Source: Ketobacter sp. MCCC 1A13808
GTDB taxonomy: Bacteria; Pseudomonadota; Gammaproteobacteria; Pseudomonadales; Ketobacteraceae
Direction of reading: 5' to 3'
Length of the DNA: 64,000 nucleotides
Assembly: GCF_009746715.1 (NCBI RefSeq)
Contig: NZ_VRKW01000003.1
Location: 186,001-250,000 of the forward strand
Shown here: piece after piece, positions 33,062-40,870 of the stretch
Position numbering within the stretch: the stretch's first letter is position 1
Layout: every line of letters begins with the position of its first letter
Program-made: the position numbers and the translations under genes
The notes under the pieces: generated by a model
Seen by the model: the letters and a program-made list of their open reading frames with translations, nothing else
Told to the model about the DNA's origin: nothing
Database searches by the model: none

Positions 33062-34369
33062 GTGAAACGGAATACGATGCTCTTAACGCCATTAAAAGTA
33101 GAACTCCCAGACTATCACAGCATTGGAATAAGCGGTCGCACACTACCCACCAGCGCACAACCCTGGCCCATCGCCAACAGTTTGTCCCGGCGAATGCGCA
33201 AAGCCGTTGGCGTACAGCCTTGGCAATGGCCGGATGAGCCGGTATTTTTTGTCGCCGATCCCCATGCGGATGCCGAAGCATTCAAATCATCCCTGATTGC
33301 ATCTGGCGGTGTTACCCAATCATTAAGCGGAGAAATCCAGCTAACGGATGAAGGCCGAAAAGGACGCTTCGTAATTGGTGGTGATTGTCTTGATAAAGGA
33401 CCCAGTAATTTGCAGTTGCTGCGCGCCATTAGGCACCTAATGACAATAGGCGCCGATGTGAAATTGTTGGCCGGAAATCACGATGTACGCTTGTTGATGG
33501 GGTTGCGGGGCATGAGTTTGCAGCGTGATATGCGGACCGAACATTTGTTTCTGCGTATGGGGCCGAAAGTGATACCCCTCATAAAAGAAGTGTTCAATGC
33601 GTATCGCAAAAGAGTGGACAGTCAGCCGGTGCCGGCAGCGGAAGAGTGTCGGCGGCTACTATACCCTTCTAAGTCCTGGTTCAAGGGCTTTCCGAAAATC
33701 GCTAAATCGGATATTCCGAAAATCGCTGTGGATAAAGAAATGACCCGCATGCGGCAGAAACTAAAGGATTTTGAAGCCAGTTGCGAAGTCGAAGGTTTAT
33801 CCATTCGGGATGTGTATGGTACGGCGTTGGTTTGTCACCAGTTATTTTTACAACCCGGCGGTGAGTTTGCCTGGTTCTTTAATGAAATGCAGCTAATCCA
33901 CCGTGAAGGGTCGTTCGTTTTTCTGCACGCAGGCCTGGATGACAGCATGACGACGCTATTGGCCAACAACAGTATTGAACAATTGAATCAGTTGTATCGA
34001 CACCAGATTAATAGCGATCTTTATACTTTTTATTACGGCACGCTGGCCAACACGATGCGTACTAAATATCGGGATGTCGACCGTCCGCTTACCCGGGATG
34101 GGGTAGAGCGCGCCTATGAAATGGGTATTCACGCTGTGGTGCATGGGCATCGCAATCAGACCAGCGGGCAGCGAATTTCGTTGCGCAGGGGGATGATTCA
34201 CATCGAGGGTGATATTACATTGAATCGTAATTCGCGTCAGAAAGAAGGGCTCTCCGGTCATGGTATCGGCGTCACCATTATTCGTCCGGAAGGTCGGGTC
34301 ATCGGTATTAGTAATGATTACCCCTTTGCGAAGGTGTTCGAGCCACAACGCTTTCTGAAAACCGCTTAA
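33062..34369 (+). CDS. Calcineurin-like metallophosphatase
   Basis: A 435-residue metallophosphoesterase. All metal motifs are visible: VADPHAD (D-x-H), IGGDCLDKGPSN (GDxxDxG), LAGNHDVRLL (GNHD), a His in VFLHAGLDD and HAVVHGHRNQ (GH). This resembles the PPP/Ap4A-hydrolase branch. A helical insertion of about 100 residues separates GNHD from the later motifs. It follows the histidine phosphatase by 85 bases. The first codon is GTG at 33062; ATG at 33077 is equally possible. Substrate may be a phosphoprotein or nucleotide. Confidence 0.9.
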   Translation: MKRNTMLLTPLKVELPDYHSIGISGRTLPTSAQPWPIANSLSRRMRKAVGVQPWQWPDEPVFFVADPHADAEAFKSSLIASGGVTQSLSGEIQLTDEGRKGRFVIGGDCLDKGPSNLQLLRAIRHLMTIGADVKLLAGNHDVRLLMGLRGMSLQRDMRTEHLFLRMGPKVIPLIKEVFNAYRKRVDSQPVPAAEECRRLLYPSKSWFKGFPKIAKSDIPKIAVDKEMTRMRQKLKDFEASCEVEGLSIRDVYGTALVCHQLFLQPGGEFAWFFNEMQLIHREGSFVFLHAGLDDSMTTLLANNSIEQLNQLYRHQINSDLYTFYYGTLANTMRTKYRDVDRPLTRDGVERAYEMGIHAVVHGHRNQTSGQRISLRRGMIHIEGDITLNRNSRQKEGLSGHGIGVTIIRPEGRVIGISNDYPFAKVFEPQRFLKTA

Positions 34370-34395
34370 CATCTGATTAAAAGAAATCACACTTC

Positions 34396-34686
34396 ATGCG
34401 ACAAAACCGAAATAGCTTCCGGCACGAGTCCCTGCAAGACCGCAAAAGTATTCAGGAGATGCTGAAATCCATCACCAAGGGCATTGCTAAAGGTGAGCTG
34501 ACCTTCAGTGACGAAGACGGCGAAATTCAATTGGAACCCCAGGGGCTGTTGCAATTCAAAGTCACTGCGAAACAAGACGAATCCCGGCATCGGTTGGATA
34601 TTAAAATATCCTGGGCTGTTGATGACGAAGAAGTGGTGGCGAAACCCCTGAGCGTCGTCGCGGGTCCGGGTAAAAAATCCCGTTAA
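34396..34686 (+). CDS. Amphi-Trp domain protein
   Basis: A 96-residue protein with SFRHESLQDRKSIQEMLKSI, KGIAKGELTFSDEDGEIQLE and a closing strand LDIKISW. This is the pattern of the small amphi-Trp domain: helix, Gly-rich turn, alternating amphipathic strands and a terminal Trp. Proteins with this domain accompany GAK-type kinases and ATP-grasp enzymes. It has no catalytic residues, so it may be a binding partner or the substrate of the kinases (inference). It ends the operon, 26 bases after the metallophosphatase. Confidence 0.8.
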   Translation: MRQNRNSFRHESLQDRKSIQEMLKSITKGIAKGELTFSDEDGEIQLEPQGLLQFKVTAKQDESRHRLDIKISWAVDDEEVVAKPLSVVAGPGKKSR

Positions 34687-34715
34687 ACTGCCCTGTTGTT
34701 GTGGCTCGTTATACT

Positions 34716-35963
34716 TCAGTTGCTCACGGTCTTTAGCACCGGCGTTTCTATCCATTTCCAAAGAATTAAATACGCCGTAGCTGCTGCTAAAACACCGATA
34801 ACCGGTGGTAACAGCGGTGAGAAATAAGCACAGCCGCTGCCAATGGCGTAAGCACCCAGTCCAACCCAATTAAAAGCCGGTATTGATGCATCAATTAGCT
34901 TCGGATAAGCGCCCCGGTATTTGAACCAAAAGTCCGCCATAATTACGCCGCCAATGGGCGGAATGAACGTGCCGAGTAGAACCAGAAACGGGATCAGCAT
35001 GTTATACATGCCGCCGATGGCGAGTAGGGTGCCGACGCTGGCACCAGCAATGGTGATAAGGCGGCGCTTATCGGTGCGTAGTAGGTTGCAACCGGCAACG
35101 GCAAAATTGTAGATAGTGTTGTCCTGGGTGGTCCATAGATTAAGGAATAGCATCAGCACTGCGAGGGTGACAAAGCCTTGCGCCAGCAGAACATCAACCA
35201 CGTCGGCTTGCTGGTATATCAGTGTGCCCAGGGCCCCGGTTAGCACCATCAGGCCGTTTCCGACAAAAAACGCTGCCAATGTGGCTAATACCGCAATTCC
35301 AGGCGCTTTCGCAAAGCGGCTCCAATTAGTCGCTTGCGTACCTCCGCTGACGAAGGTACCGATAATCACGGTAATCGCCGCAGTGAAGCTCATATCACTG
35401 CTGGTATTTTTTCCCGTTAATCCGGTGCCACCTTCTGCCAGGCCGGTGTTCACACTAATAAGAATAAAGATCAGCATTGCTGGAACGGCCACCCGCGACA
35501 GAAGGTCCATTCCTTTGTAGCCAATCATCGCCGTTATGCAAAAACCAAGACCAAACACGATCATGAGCGGCATTTCCCACGCAGCAGACAGCCCCAGAGT
35601 CTTCACCAACACTACTGCAACAGTGGCTGTTCCCCATGCGTACCAGCCGATTTGAGTCAACCCGAGGATCAGATCAGACAATTTGCTACCGTACTCACCA
35701 AAACAGAAGCGACCCATAAGCACGGAATTTAACCCGCTTTTGCACGCGATATAGGCCAGCGCTGACGCGTAGGCACCAAGCAACAGGTTGCCTGCGACGA
35801 TGACGGCTATTAGCTCAGTCAGACTGAACGCGGTGCCGATTTTGCCTCCGGCAAACATGGTGGCGGTAAAAAGCGTGAAGCCGAGCAGCACAACCGAGGT
35901 CGATATTAGGCCCTTACGGTCGCTCTTGGGGACTTCGCTCAGTGGATAGTCTGATGGTTGCAT
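34716..35963 (-). CDS. codB: CodB-like cytosine/purine permease (NCS1)
   Basis: A 415-residue protein with about 12 transmembrane segments, close in length to E. coli CodB (419 aa). Diagnostic regions include the N-terminal SEVPKSDRKGLISTSVVLLG, SFTAAITVIIGTFVSGGTQA, TNWSRFAKAP and NLWTTQDNTIYNFAVAGC. NCS1 CodB-type proteins import cytosine with protons or sodium. No cytosine deaminase gene is next to it. It converges on the amphi-Trp gene, and its upstream side is occupied by a Tn3-family relic, so its original operon context may have been lost. Confidence 0.88.
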   Translation of the reverse strand: MQPSDYPLSEVPKSDRKGLISTSVVLLGFTLFTATMFAGGKIGTAFSLTELIAVIVAGNLLLGAYASALAYIACKSGLNSVLMGRFCFGEYGSKLSDLILGLTQIGWYAWGTATVAVVLVKTLGLSAAWEMPLMIVFGLGFCITAMIGYKGMDLLSRVAVPAMLIFILISVNTGLAEGGTGLTGKNTSSDMSFTAAITVIIGTFVSGGTQATNWSRFAKAPGIAVLATLAAFFVGNGLMVLTGALGTLIYQQADVVDVLLAQGFVTLAVLMLFLNLWTTQDNTIYNFAVAGCNLLRTDKRRLITIAGASVGTLLAIGGMYNMLIPFLVLLGTFIPPIGGVIMADFWFKYRGAYPKLIDASIPAFNWVGLGAYAIGSGCAYFSPLLPPVIGVLAAATAYLILWKWIETPVLKTVSN

Positions 35964-36038
35964 GATTCAGCTCCAGCGCAAGGTAGGGAAAGGTCATAGG
36001 GTATGCCTGTTTGACGCTCTTGGTATCTCCATGGTAGA

Positions 36039-36208
36039 CGCTGCTCACGGCCCGACGCAGTTGGTGATAGGCTTCTCCACGATTCAGCGCGCGCTGAATC
36101 GTTTAGCGAGAAAAAGAAGCGTTGGTCGGCAGAGGTGAAAGCGGGAGGTCCATAAAGCTCATCTTGTTCTGCCTCGGACAAGATCTGAACACGTTCTTCG
36201 AATGCCAT
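36039..36208 (-). pseudogene. Tn3-family transposase relic 1 (N-terminus joined to C-terminus)
   Basis: On the minus strand MAFEERVQILSEAEQDELYG-type residues, the start of a Tn3-family transposase (DUF4158), run from 36208 to about 36106. Right after, in a shifted frame from 36092, comes ALNRGEAYHQLRRAV, the strongly conserved motif near the C-terminus of Tn3-family TnpA. Roughly 900 codons between are missing. This is an internally deleted, dead transposase gene. The first 110 bases match relic 2 at 40261-40370 with about 3 mismatches. Confidence 0.8.
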
Positions 36209-36311
36209 GGATTTAGCCTAAAAAGGCCGAATCTTACCCCATCAGAGCCAAAATAAGGATATGGAAAAAGTAATACCTCTCTGGAGGCGACAGATGGCGG
36301 GGCTTCCAGAT

Positions 36312-36349
36312 CACTTTGTCGTTTTTTGACGGAAAATCCCCAGAACCCC
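36312..36349 (-). repeat. Tn3-family-type 38-bp terminal inverted repeat, copy 1
   Basis: Read outward-in on the minus strand it starts GGGGTTCTGGGGATTTTCCG and ends near ACGACAAAGTG, the GGGG start and ACG-containing inner end typical of Tn3-family 38-bp repeats. It matches the copy at 40389-40426 with 3 differences. It lies about 100 bases before the transposase-like start of relic 1. Confidence 0.65.
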
Positions 36350-36494
36350 TCTATTGAATGGGTAACCACTCTCAACGAGCACAAAAAGCAGGGTTAAGAC
36401 AGAATCTATTTCAGTAAAATCTGCTGCATAATTAACACGAGTTAGCTTCTAGTTACTTAACTCATAAAATGGCAAGCCAGCAGAGAGAGGCCAA

Positions 36495-37907
36495 ATGAAT
36501 GGGATACCGCGTTTAATCGCTTCCACAGGCGAACAAAATCTATACAGCTATCTTGATATCATTTATGCCAACGAGCGGGTATCGATTTTCGCCAATCTAA
36601 CCTCCGTTGTGATCTTAACATCACTTTACTTTGGCACGGTATCTGAGCTGGCATTAGTGGCGTGGGGTGGGGTCTGGATTATCAATAGCGCGATTCAATA
36701 CTGGGCAAGGCCGGTATATCAGCGGGCGTCGGGCTACTCGTTATCACAAAAGGTTTCCACCTATATTGCAATTGGTGTAGTAAATTGCCTTTGTGCTGGT
36801 GGTTCCAGCCTGCTATTTGCTGACAGTAGCCTACCTCACGCTTTCTATATTCAAGCTTTGTTTATCAGCTTTTATTTCACCGGCGTGTTCACGGCGAACG
36901 CGTATATTTGGCCATTTTATCTGGCGTCCACTGCTACCATAATACTCCCGTTTATTGGAGTGAGCTTCATGACAGAAGCGCAGCACGCTCAAGCCATCGG
37001 TGTAGGGCTTGCTGTAATGTGGCTTCTGGTCTCACTCTATGCCAACCGATATTCATTCACTTTTGGCGAATCGATTCGACTACAGCACGAAAGAGGCGAA
37101 TTGCTGGCGCAGTTGAGTGTCGAGAAACGCCGTATTGAGCGCGCCCATAAAGCGCAGCAATTTTTCTTGTCTGCGATCAGTCATGATTTGAAGCAGCCAC
37201 TATACGCACTGAGGTTGCTAACCGACACCCAGCGCAATGATAACGCCGATGTGCATGCGCTAACAAAGTCAATGGACAAAGGTATTGATGATCTTGAAAA
37301 AATGTTCGATTCCATTTTACAGATCGGGGAAATTGAAGCCGAACAAATTTCTGCACACCCTGAAGTATTCGAGATAACTGAATTGCTTCAATCCGTCCAC
37401 AATACTTTTCGTTTAATCGCCTCTAATCAGGACTTATACCTTCGTGCAGTGTGGTTTCGGACCACCGCAATAAAGACCGACCGCTTATTACTGGAACGCA
37501 TTATGGCAAACTTAGTGAGCAACGCCATTCGTTATACAGACAAGGGCTCCGTATGGATTGCTTGGCGCCCCCAGCGCCACTGTATAGAGGTGAGGGACAG
37601 CGGCATCGGCATTGCCCCGGAACACTTAAAAGGAATTTTTGGTGCATTTGTTCAGTTAGCCGGGCCGCTACCTCAGCCTGATAGCGGAGTGGGCCTTGGG
37701 CTCGCTATTTGCCAGCGCTTGTGCGGCTTACTGAACATTAAAATGACGGTACGCTCAGAGCTGGGTAGAGGCAGCGTGTTCACCCTAACTTTACCTGAGT
37801 CCGGCTTCAACCCACCTCAAGATACGCATGTTGACGGACGCGGTTCTGTAGTTCAACACGTGAGGACACCGACAACTGCTGATAGAGCCGATGAATATAC
37901 TGTTTGA
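36495..37907 (+). CDS. Membrane sensor histidine kinase
   Basis: A 470-residue kinase. Residues about 30-185 contain six hydrophobic segments, a membrane-embedded sensing part without a clear periplasmic domain. A coiled linker leads to the H box FLSAISHDLKQPLYALRLL, where His is the phospho-site, then the N box LERIMANLVSNAIRY, G1 DSGIGIAPE and G2 GVGLGLAI. The DLKQP form of the H box is typical of the family whose partners are LuxR-type regulators. The 3' end overlaps the convergent regulator gene by 101 bases. It lies between two Tn3 relics. Confidence 0.93.
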   Translation: MNGIPRLIASTGEQNLYSYLDIIYANERVSIFANLTSVVILTSLYFGTVSELALVAWGGVWIINSAIQYWARPVYQRASGYSLSQKVSTYIAIGVVNCLCAGGSSLLFADSSLPHAFYIQALFISFYFTGVFTANAYIWPFYLASTATIILPFIGVSFMTEAQHAQAIGVGLAVMWLLVSLYANRYSFTFGESIRLQHERGELLAQLSVEKRRIERAHKAQQFFLSAISHDLKQPLYALRLLTDTQRNDNADVHALTKSMDKGIDDLEKMFDSILQIGEIEAEQISAHPEVFEITELLQSVHNTFRLIASNQDLYLRAVWFRTTAIKTDRLLLERIMANLVSNAIRYTDKGSVWIAWRPQRHCIEVRDSGIGIAPEHLKGIFGAFVQLAGPLPQPDSGVGLGLAICQRLCGLLNIKMTVRSELGRGSVFTLTLPESGFNPPQDTHVDGRGSVVQHVRTPTTADRADEYTV

Positions 37908-38439
37908 CCGTGCCCAGACTTAGATTCATCTCATTGGCAATACGCTTGTTCGGATAGCCAGCGCAGATATAGCGGATCAATTCACGCTGCCGTCCGCTGA
38001 GGGGAAACTCAATGTCTTCTAATGGAGTGGCGGGAACCGTCAGGGGCGCAAGCACTGCACCGGGAATATATCTACTGCCCTCCAGAATCAACTCGATTGC
38101 TTTTACAATCACGGCTGTCGCCTCAGTCTTCGGAATAAAACCCTGTACCCCGCTATTGAGTATCTCCAGCATCAAATCGGTATTCTGTTCGTTAGAGAAT
38201 ATGGCAATGGGCGTCTCAGGCTTCACTAATAGAAAGCACTGAATAGATGTGATGCCTTGCATACCCGGCATATGCAAATCGATTATCGCAACGTCGATGA
38301 GCGGGTTAGATTGAAGCTGTTCCAGAGTATCTTCGAAACAGGCACTTTCATAGAATCGTGCATCCGGGAATTCCGCCTGTAACTTGAGTATGACCGCTTC
38401 CCTCATCAGCGCGTGATCGTCTGCAATCAACATTTTCAT
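37807..38439 (-). CDS. NarL/LuxR-type response regulator
   Basis: A 210-residue regulator. The receiver domain (about 1-120) has acidic DD in LIADDHALM, the phospho-Asp in AIIDLHMPGMQG and Lys in GFIPKTEA. The LuxR-type HTH (about 145-205) has LSGRQRELIRYICAGYPNKR and LSLGTVKQYIHRLYQQL. GGGGGCGG precedes the ATG at 38439; a second ATG is at 38433. It is encoded tail-to-tail with its presumed partner kinase, overlapping it by 101 bases. Confidence 0.92.
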   Translation of the reverse strand: MKMLIADDHALMREAVILKLQAEFPDARFYESACFEDTLEQLQSNPLIDVAIIDLHMPGMQGITSIQCFLLVKPETPIAIFSNEQNTDLMLEILNSGVQGFIPKTEATAVIVKAIELILEGSRYIPGAVLAPLTVPATPLEDIEFPLSGRQRELIRYICAGYPNKRIANEMNLSLGTVKQYIHRLYQQLSVSSRVELQNRVRQHAYLEVG

Positions 38440-38655
38440 GCACCGCCCCCAATTTGAAATTAATACGTTACTTACACGCAATAATCCCACAGGGCCAGCT
38501 TGAGAAGCAGGTAATATTCCAGAAAAAAGCCGGGAATATTACCGCATTTTCAAACTATTTCATTGCTAGCCTCGTCATGTACTTACACTCCAGTACGCAG
38601 AGAAAAGTCTAACTTACCGCAGGGCACCGGGTTGTTCTTGTCAACAATTGAGACA

Positions 38656-39654
38656 TCAAGTTTCGTCGGCGATAAAATCGAAAATATTGACGGATCGGAA
38701 GCAGGCTTGCGGCGTGCTTGTGCCAGGGCCCAGCGGCACTGTGCGTTTTGCAACGGCTGCGAGCTTTAAGCGAGAATGGGTTCGATCAACGTCACAGTAG
38801 CCAGCGGGCACTCTAACACTGGCTAAGGTGCCGCCACCGCCCGCTTCGGCTAAATGAACTGAACAGTAATTTTCTTCGTAATTAAACGTGATACCGAGAT
38901 TAAGGACAGGATCTAAAGCCAGCCGGGAACGGTTCATAGGAAAGTCAGCCAGCCACTCAGCCGTCGCATGGCTATTGCCACTGAATCGGGTTAGGGCATA
39001 AATGGCACCGGCGTTAATTCGCAATGCTAATATCGAATCTCCCATTTCGGTACCCCAAAAGCGCAGCTGGTTAAAGTCAAAGTCGTCGTGGAAGTTTAGA
39101 TCCAAACGCGTGCCTTCTGATACCGCCATCGCCAGGTTCACTGTGGTAGTTTGCTGTTGTTCTAAGGAATCTACAGGGCGAAACACCAGATAGTTAGTAC
39201 GCAATTCAGAAATTGCATGGTTAGCACGCAAACACAACGTCCTGGCTTCACCGCCCAAAGTTGAGGGTGTTAGTGCGGGTGGAAGATTGGGTACTATTGA
39301 CGGGCTAAACTCACCATTGGGCGTGGCAATCCGACTATTGCCGCCACTAATTGACGAATCGTTAAAAGCATAAATACGATCGCCTGATGGCGCCCCCGGT
39401 AATTCTAAGCCACGACCGGAATTATACATATCCGAAGCATATAGCCAGCGAGCGCCATCGCTTCCGGTATTACCATGGGCCTCCAGCAACTCTATGGCTG
39501 ATAGATCCAGGCGTTGCTGTATATCGCCACCACACCCAACCAACCCGAGAACGGGCAACAGGGCTACAAGTATTAGATTTTTAAACCGGTTCGTTTTTAA
39601 CTTACTAGTGCAACAAAGAATTGAACGATGGGGGAATCTCAGTAAGTTGTACAT
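38656..39654 (-). CDS. Predicted lipoprotein of unknown function
   Basis: A 332-residue protein with a basic N-terminal region, a hydrophobic stretch and lipobox VLGLVGC (Cys about residue 41). The mature part is rich in beta-type residues with GAPSGDRIYAFND near the start, followed by a segment that may be a lectin/LamG-like sandwich. Five Cys in the mature region could form disulfides. The same GAP-x-GD-x-[IV]Y phrase occurs in the lipoprotein at 43394. It converges on nothing close and sits within the segment bounded by Tn3 relics. Function not recognised. Confidence 0.7.
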   Translation of the reverse strand: MYNLLRFPHRSILCCTSKLKTNRFKNLILVALLPVLGLVGCGGDIQQRLDLSAIELLEAHGNTGSDGARWLYASDMYNSGRGLELPGAPSGDRIYAFNDSSISGGNSRIATPNGEFSPSIVPNLPPALTPSTLGGEARTLCLRANHAISELRTNYLVFRPVDSLEQQQTTTVNLAMAVSEGTRLDLNFHDDFDFNQLRFWGTEMGDSILALRINAGAIYALTRFSGNSHATAEWLADFPMNRSRLALDPVLNLGITFNYEENYCSVHLAEAGGGGTLASVRVPAGYCDVDRTHSRLKLAAVAKRTVPLGPGTSTPQACFRSVNIFDFIADET

Positions 39655-39733
39655 GGGAATATCCTGATTTATGTTAGTAGTTGCCCTACGCCCAATCTAA
39701 CGGCGCGCAAGGTCCGAGATCCAAGAGTAATAG

Positions 39734-40368
39734 CTACTGCCCTTCAACATAATTAACAAAGGTTAGTAAAGAGTTAGCTAACTCAGCCCGGTAATTAGGC
39801 CGCCTTGCTGATTTTTCTGCGACAGTGGAAGCAGGCTCAAGGCTGTCGGCCATGTGTCCCTGTTCATCTCCAACCACTTTACTGATGATCTTTTGCAGCG
39901 TGCTGTAGGCAGGGAACGCTATCTTCTGTCTCGAACAATACTCAATGGCCGCATCGAAGAGGTGTCTTGGAGCCGTCCAGGCTCGGGCTTGCTGGGATAC
40001 GTAGGCGCTCAACGCCGCTCCGTGGTCTTTGGCATTCCAGCGCCGGTAATTGCAGAATTGGAAAATACGTTGGTAAATCCGTTCGTTCTCTTTTGGCGTG
40101 AGATTAAAGGGTCTACAGCCTGGCCCTGGTAGAACGGTTGGATAAACGTATTTGAGATCCTGCTTGATCTGGTGGAAGCCGGGATTCAGCACCACCGGCT
40201 TGGCTTTGAAATAGCCCAGCGATACCACCAGCATGTAACGCTGACCCCGATGACGGAGGTGTTTAGCGAGAAAAAGAAGCGTTGGTCTGCTGAGGTGAAA
40301 GCGGGAGGTCCATAAAGCTCATCTTGTTCTGCCTCGGACAAGATCTGAACACGTTATTCGAATGCCAT
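39734..40368 (-). pseudogene. Tn3-family transposase relic 2 (DUF4158 region)
   Basis: From the would-be start at 40368 the reading frame is broken by a TAA at codon 5, and shifts again near 40261. The second part (40234-39734 and some residues before) reads LAKHLRHRGQRYMLVVSLGY, then FKAKPVVLNPGFHQIKQDLK, a DUF4158-type N-terminal domain of Tn3-family transposases. The catalytic DDE domain is absent and the frame stops at 39734. The first 110 bases are a near-perfect copy of relic 1. Clearly not functional. Confidence 0.8.
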
Positions 40369-40388
40369 GGATGGCGCGGACTCCAGAG

Positions 40389-40426
40389 CATTTTGTCGTT
40401 TTTGGACGGAAAATCCCTAGAACCCC
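40389..40426 (-). repeat. Tn3-family-type 38-bp terminal inverted repeat, copy 2
   Basis: Same sequence family as 36312-36349 with 3 differences, same orientation, starting GGGGTTCTAGGGATTTTCCG on the minus strand. It lies about 20 bases from the transposase-like start of relic 2, closer than in copy 1, which carries roughly 80 additional bases there. Confidence 0.65.
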
Positions 40427-40437
40427 AACGTGTCTGT

Positions 40438-40740
40438 TCAGAGCGGAGTGTCAGGGTTTTGTTGGTCAGCGACCACCTTTTTAGTACCGAAAATCAGAGT
40501 GTGAAGCTGGATTAGTACGCTGCTGATTCCCAGCACGATGCCGATGAAAATACTCACAGCCAGCGGCGATAGAAGAAGGCTCAAACTATATTCATTGCCA
40601 CCTTCGCAGCCTTGAACCACACCAATCCAGCGCCCACCTGCAGCCAAGCAAGTATCCCTGGCAACAAATACGGTAAAATACAGCAGTCCTATGCACGAGA
40701 TCGTCAACGAAATTAGCAGGCATATAAACGCTCTTTTCAT
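40438..40740 (-). CDS. Small membrane protein of unknown function
   Basis: A 100-residue protein with two transmembrane segments (about 5-26 and 55-80) and a loop containing two Cys (DTCLAAGGRWIGVVQGCEGG) which would be periplasmic and could form a disulfide. It begins MKRAFICLLISLTISCIGLLY. The 3' end lies next to the outer end of the Tn3-type repeat. No family recognised. Confidence 0.5.
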   Translation of the reverse strand: MKRAFICLLISLTISCIGLLYFTVFVARDTCLAAGGRWIGVVQGCEGGNEYSLSLLLSPLAVSIFIGIVLGISSVLIQLHTLIFGTKKVVADQQNPDTPL

Positions 40741-40802
40741 ACTGCTGTTCGCTCATGTGTTATTGGTGAGTGAGACTTCATAGCCGAGTGCCCCCGCTTT
40801 TT

Positions 40803-40847
40803 ATTGACTACTTCTAACCGTATCTTTGAGATACTACGATAGTCAAT
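40803..40847. promoter_or_regulatory. Nested dyads upstream of an SDR gene
   Basis: ATTGACTA (40803-40810) pairs with TAGTCAAT (40840-40847), and between them GTATCT-ttg-AGATAC (40820-40834) forms an inner palindrome. Both share nearly the same centre, 24 bases before the SDR ribosome site. It could be an operator or a structured leader; the regulator is unknown. Confidence 0.35.
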
Positions 40848-40870
40848 GGGTAACGCATAGAGGATCGACC

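Noticed and set aside
35939-36208. 89-residue frame read as a short intact protein
   Set aside because: Only its first ~34 residues resemble a transposase start; the rest is out-of-frame read-through of the transposase C-terminus and the codB start region, so it is treated as a pseudogene.
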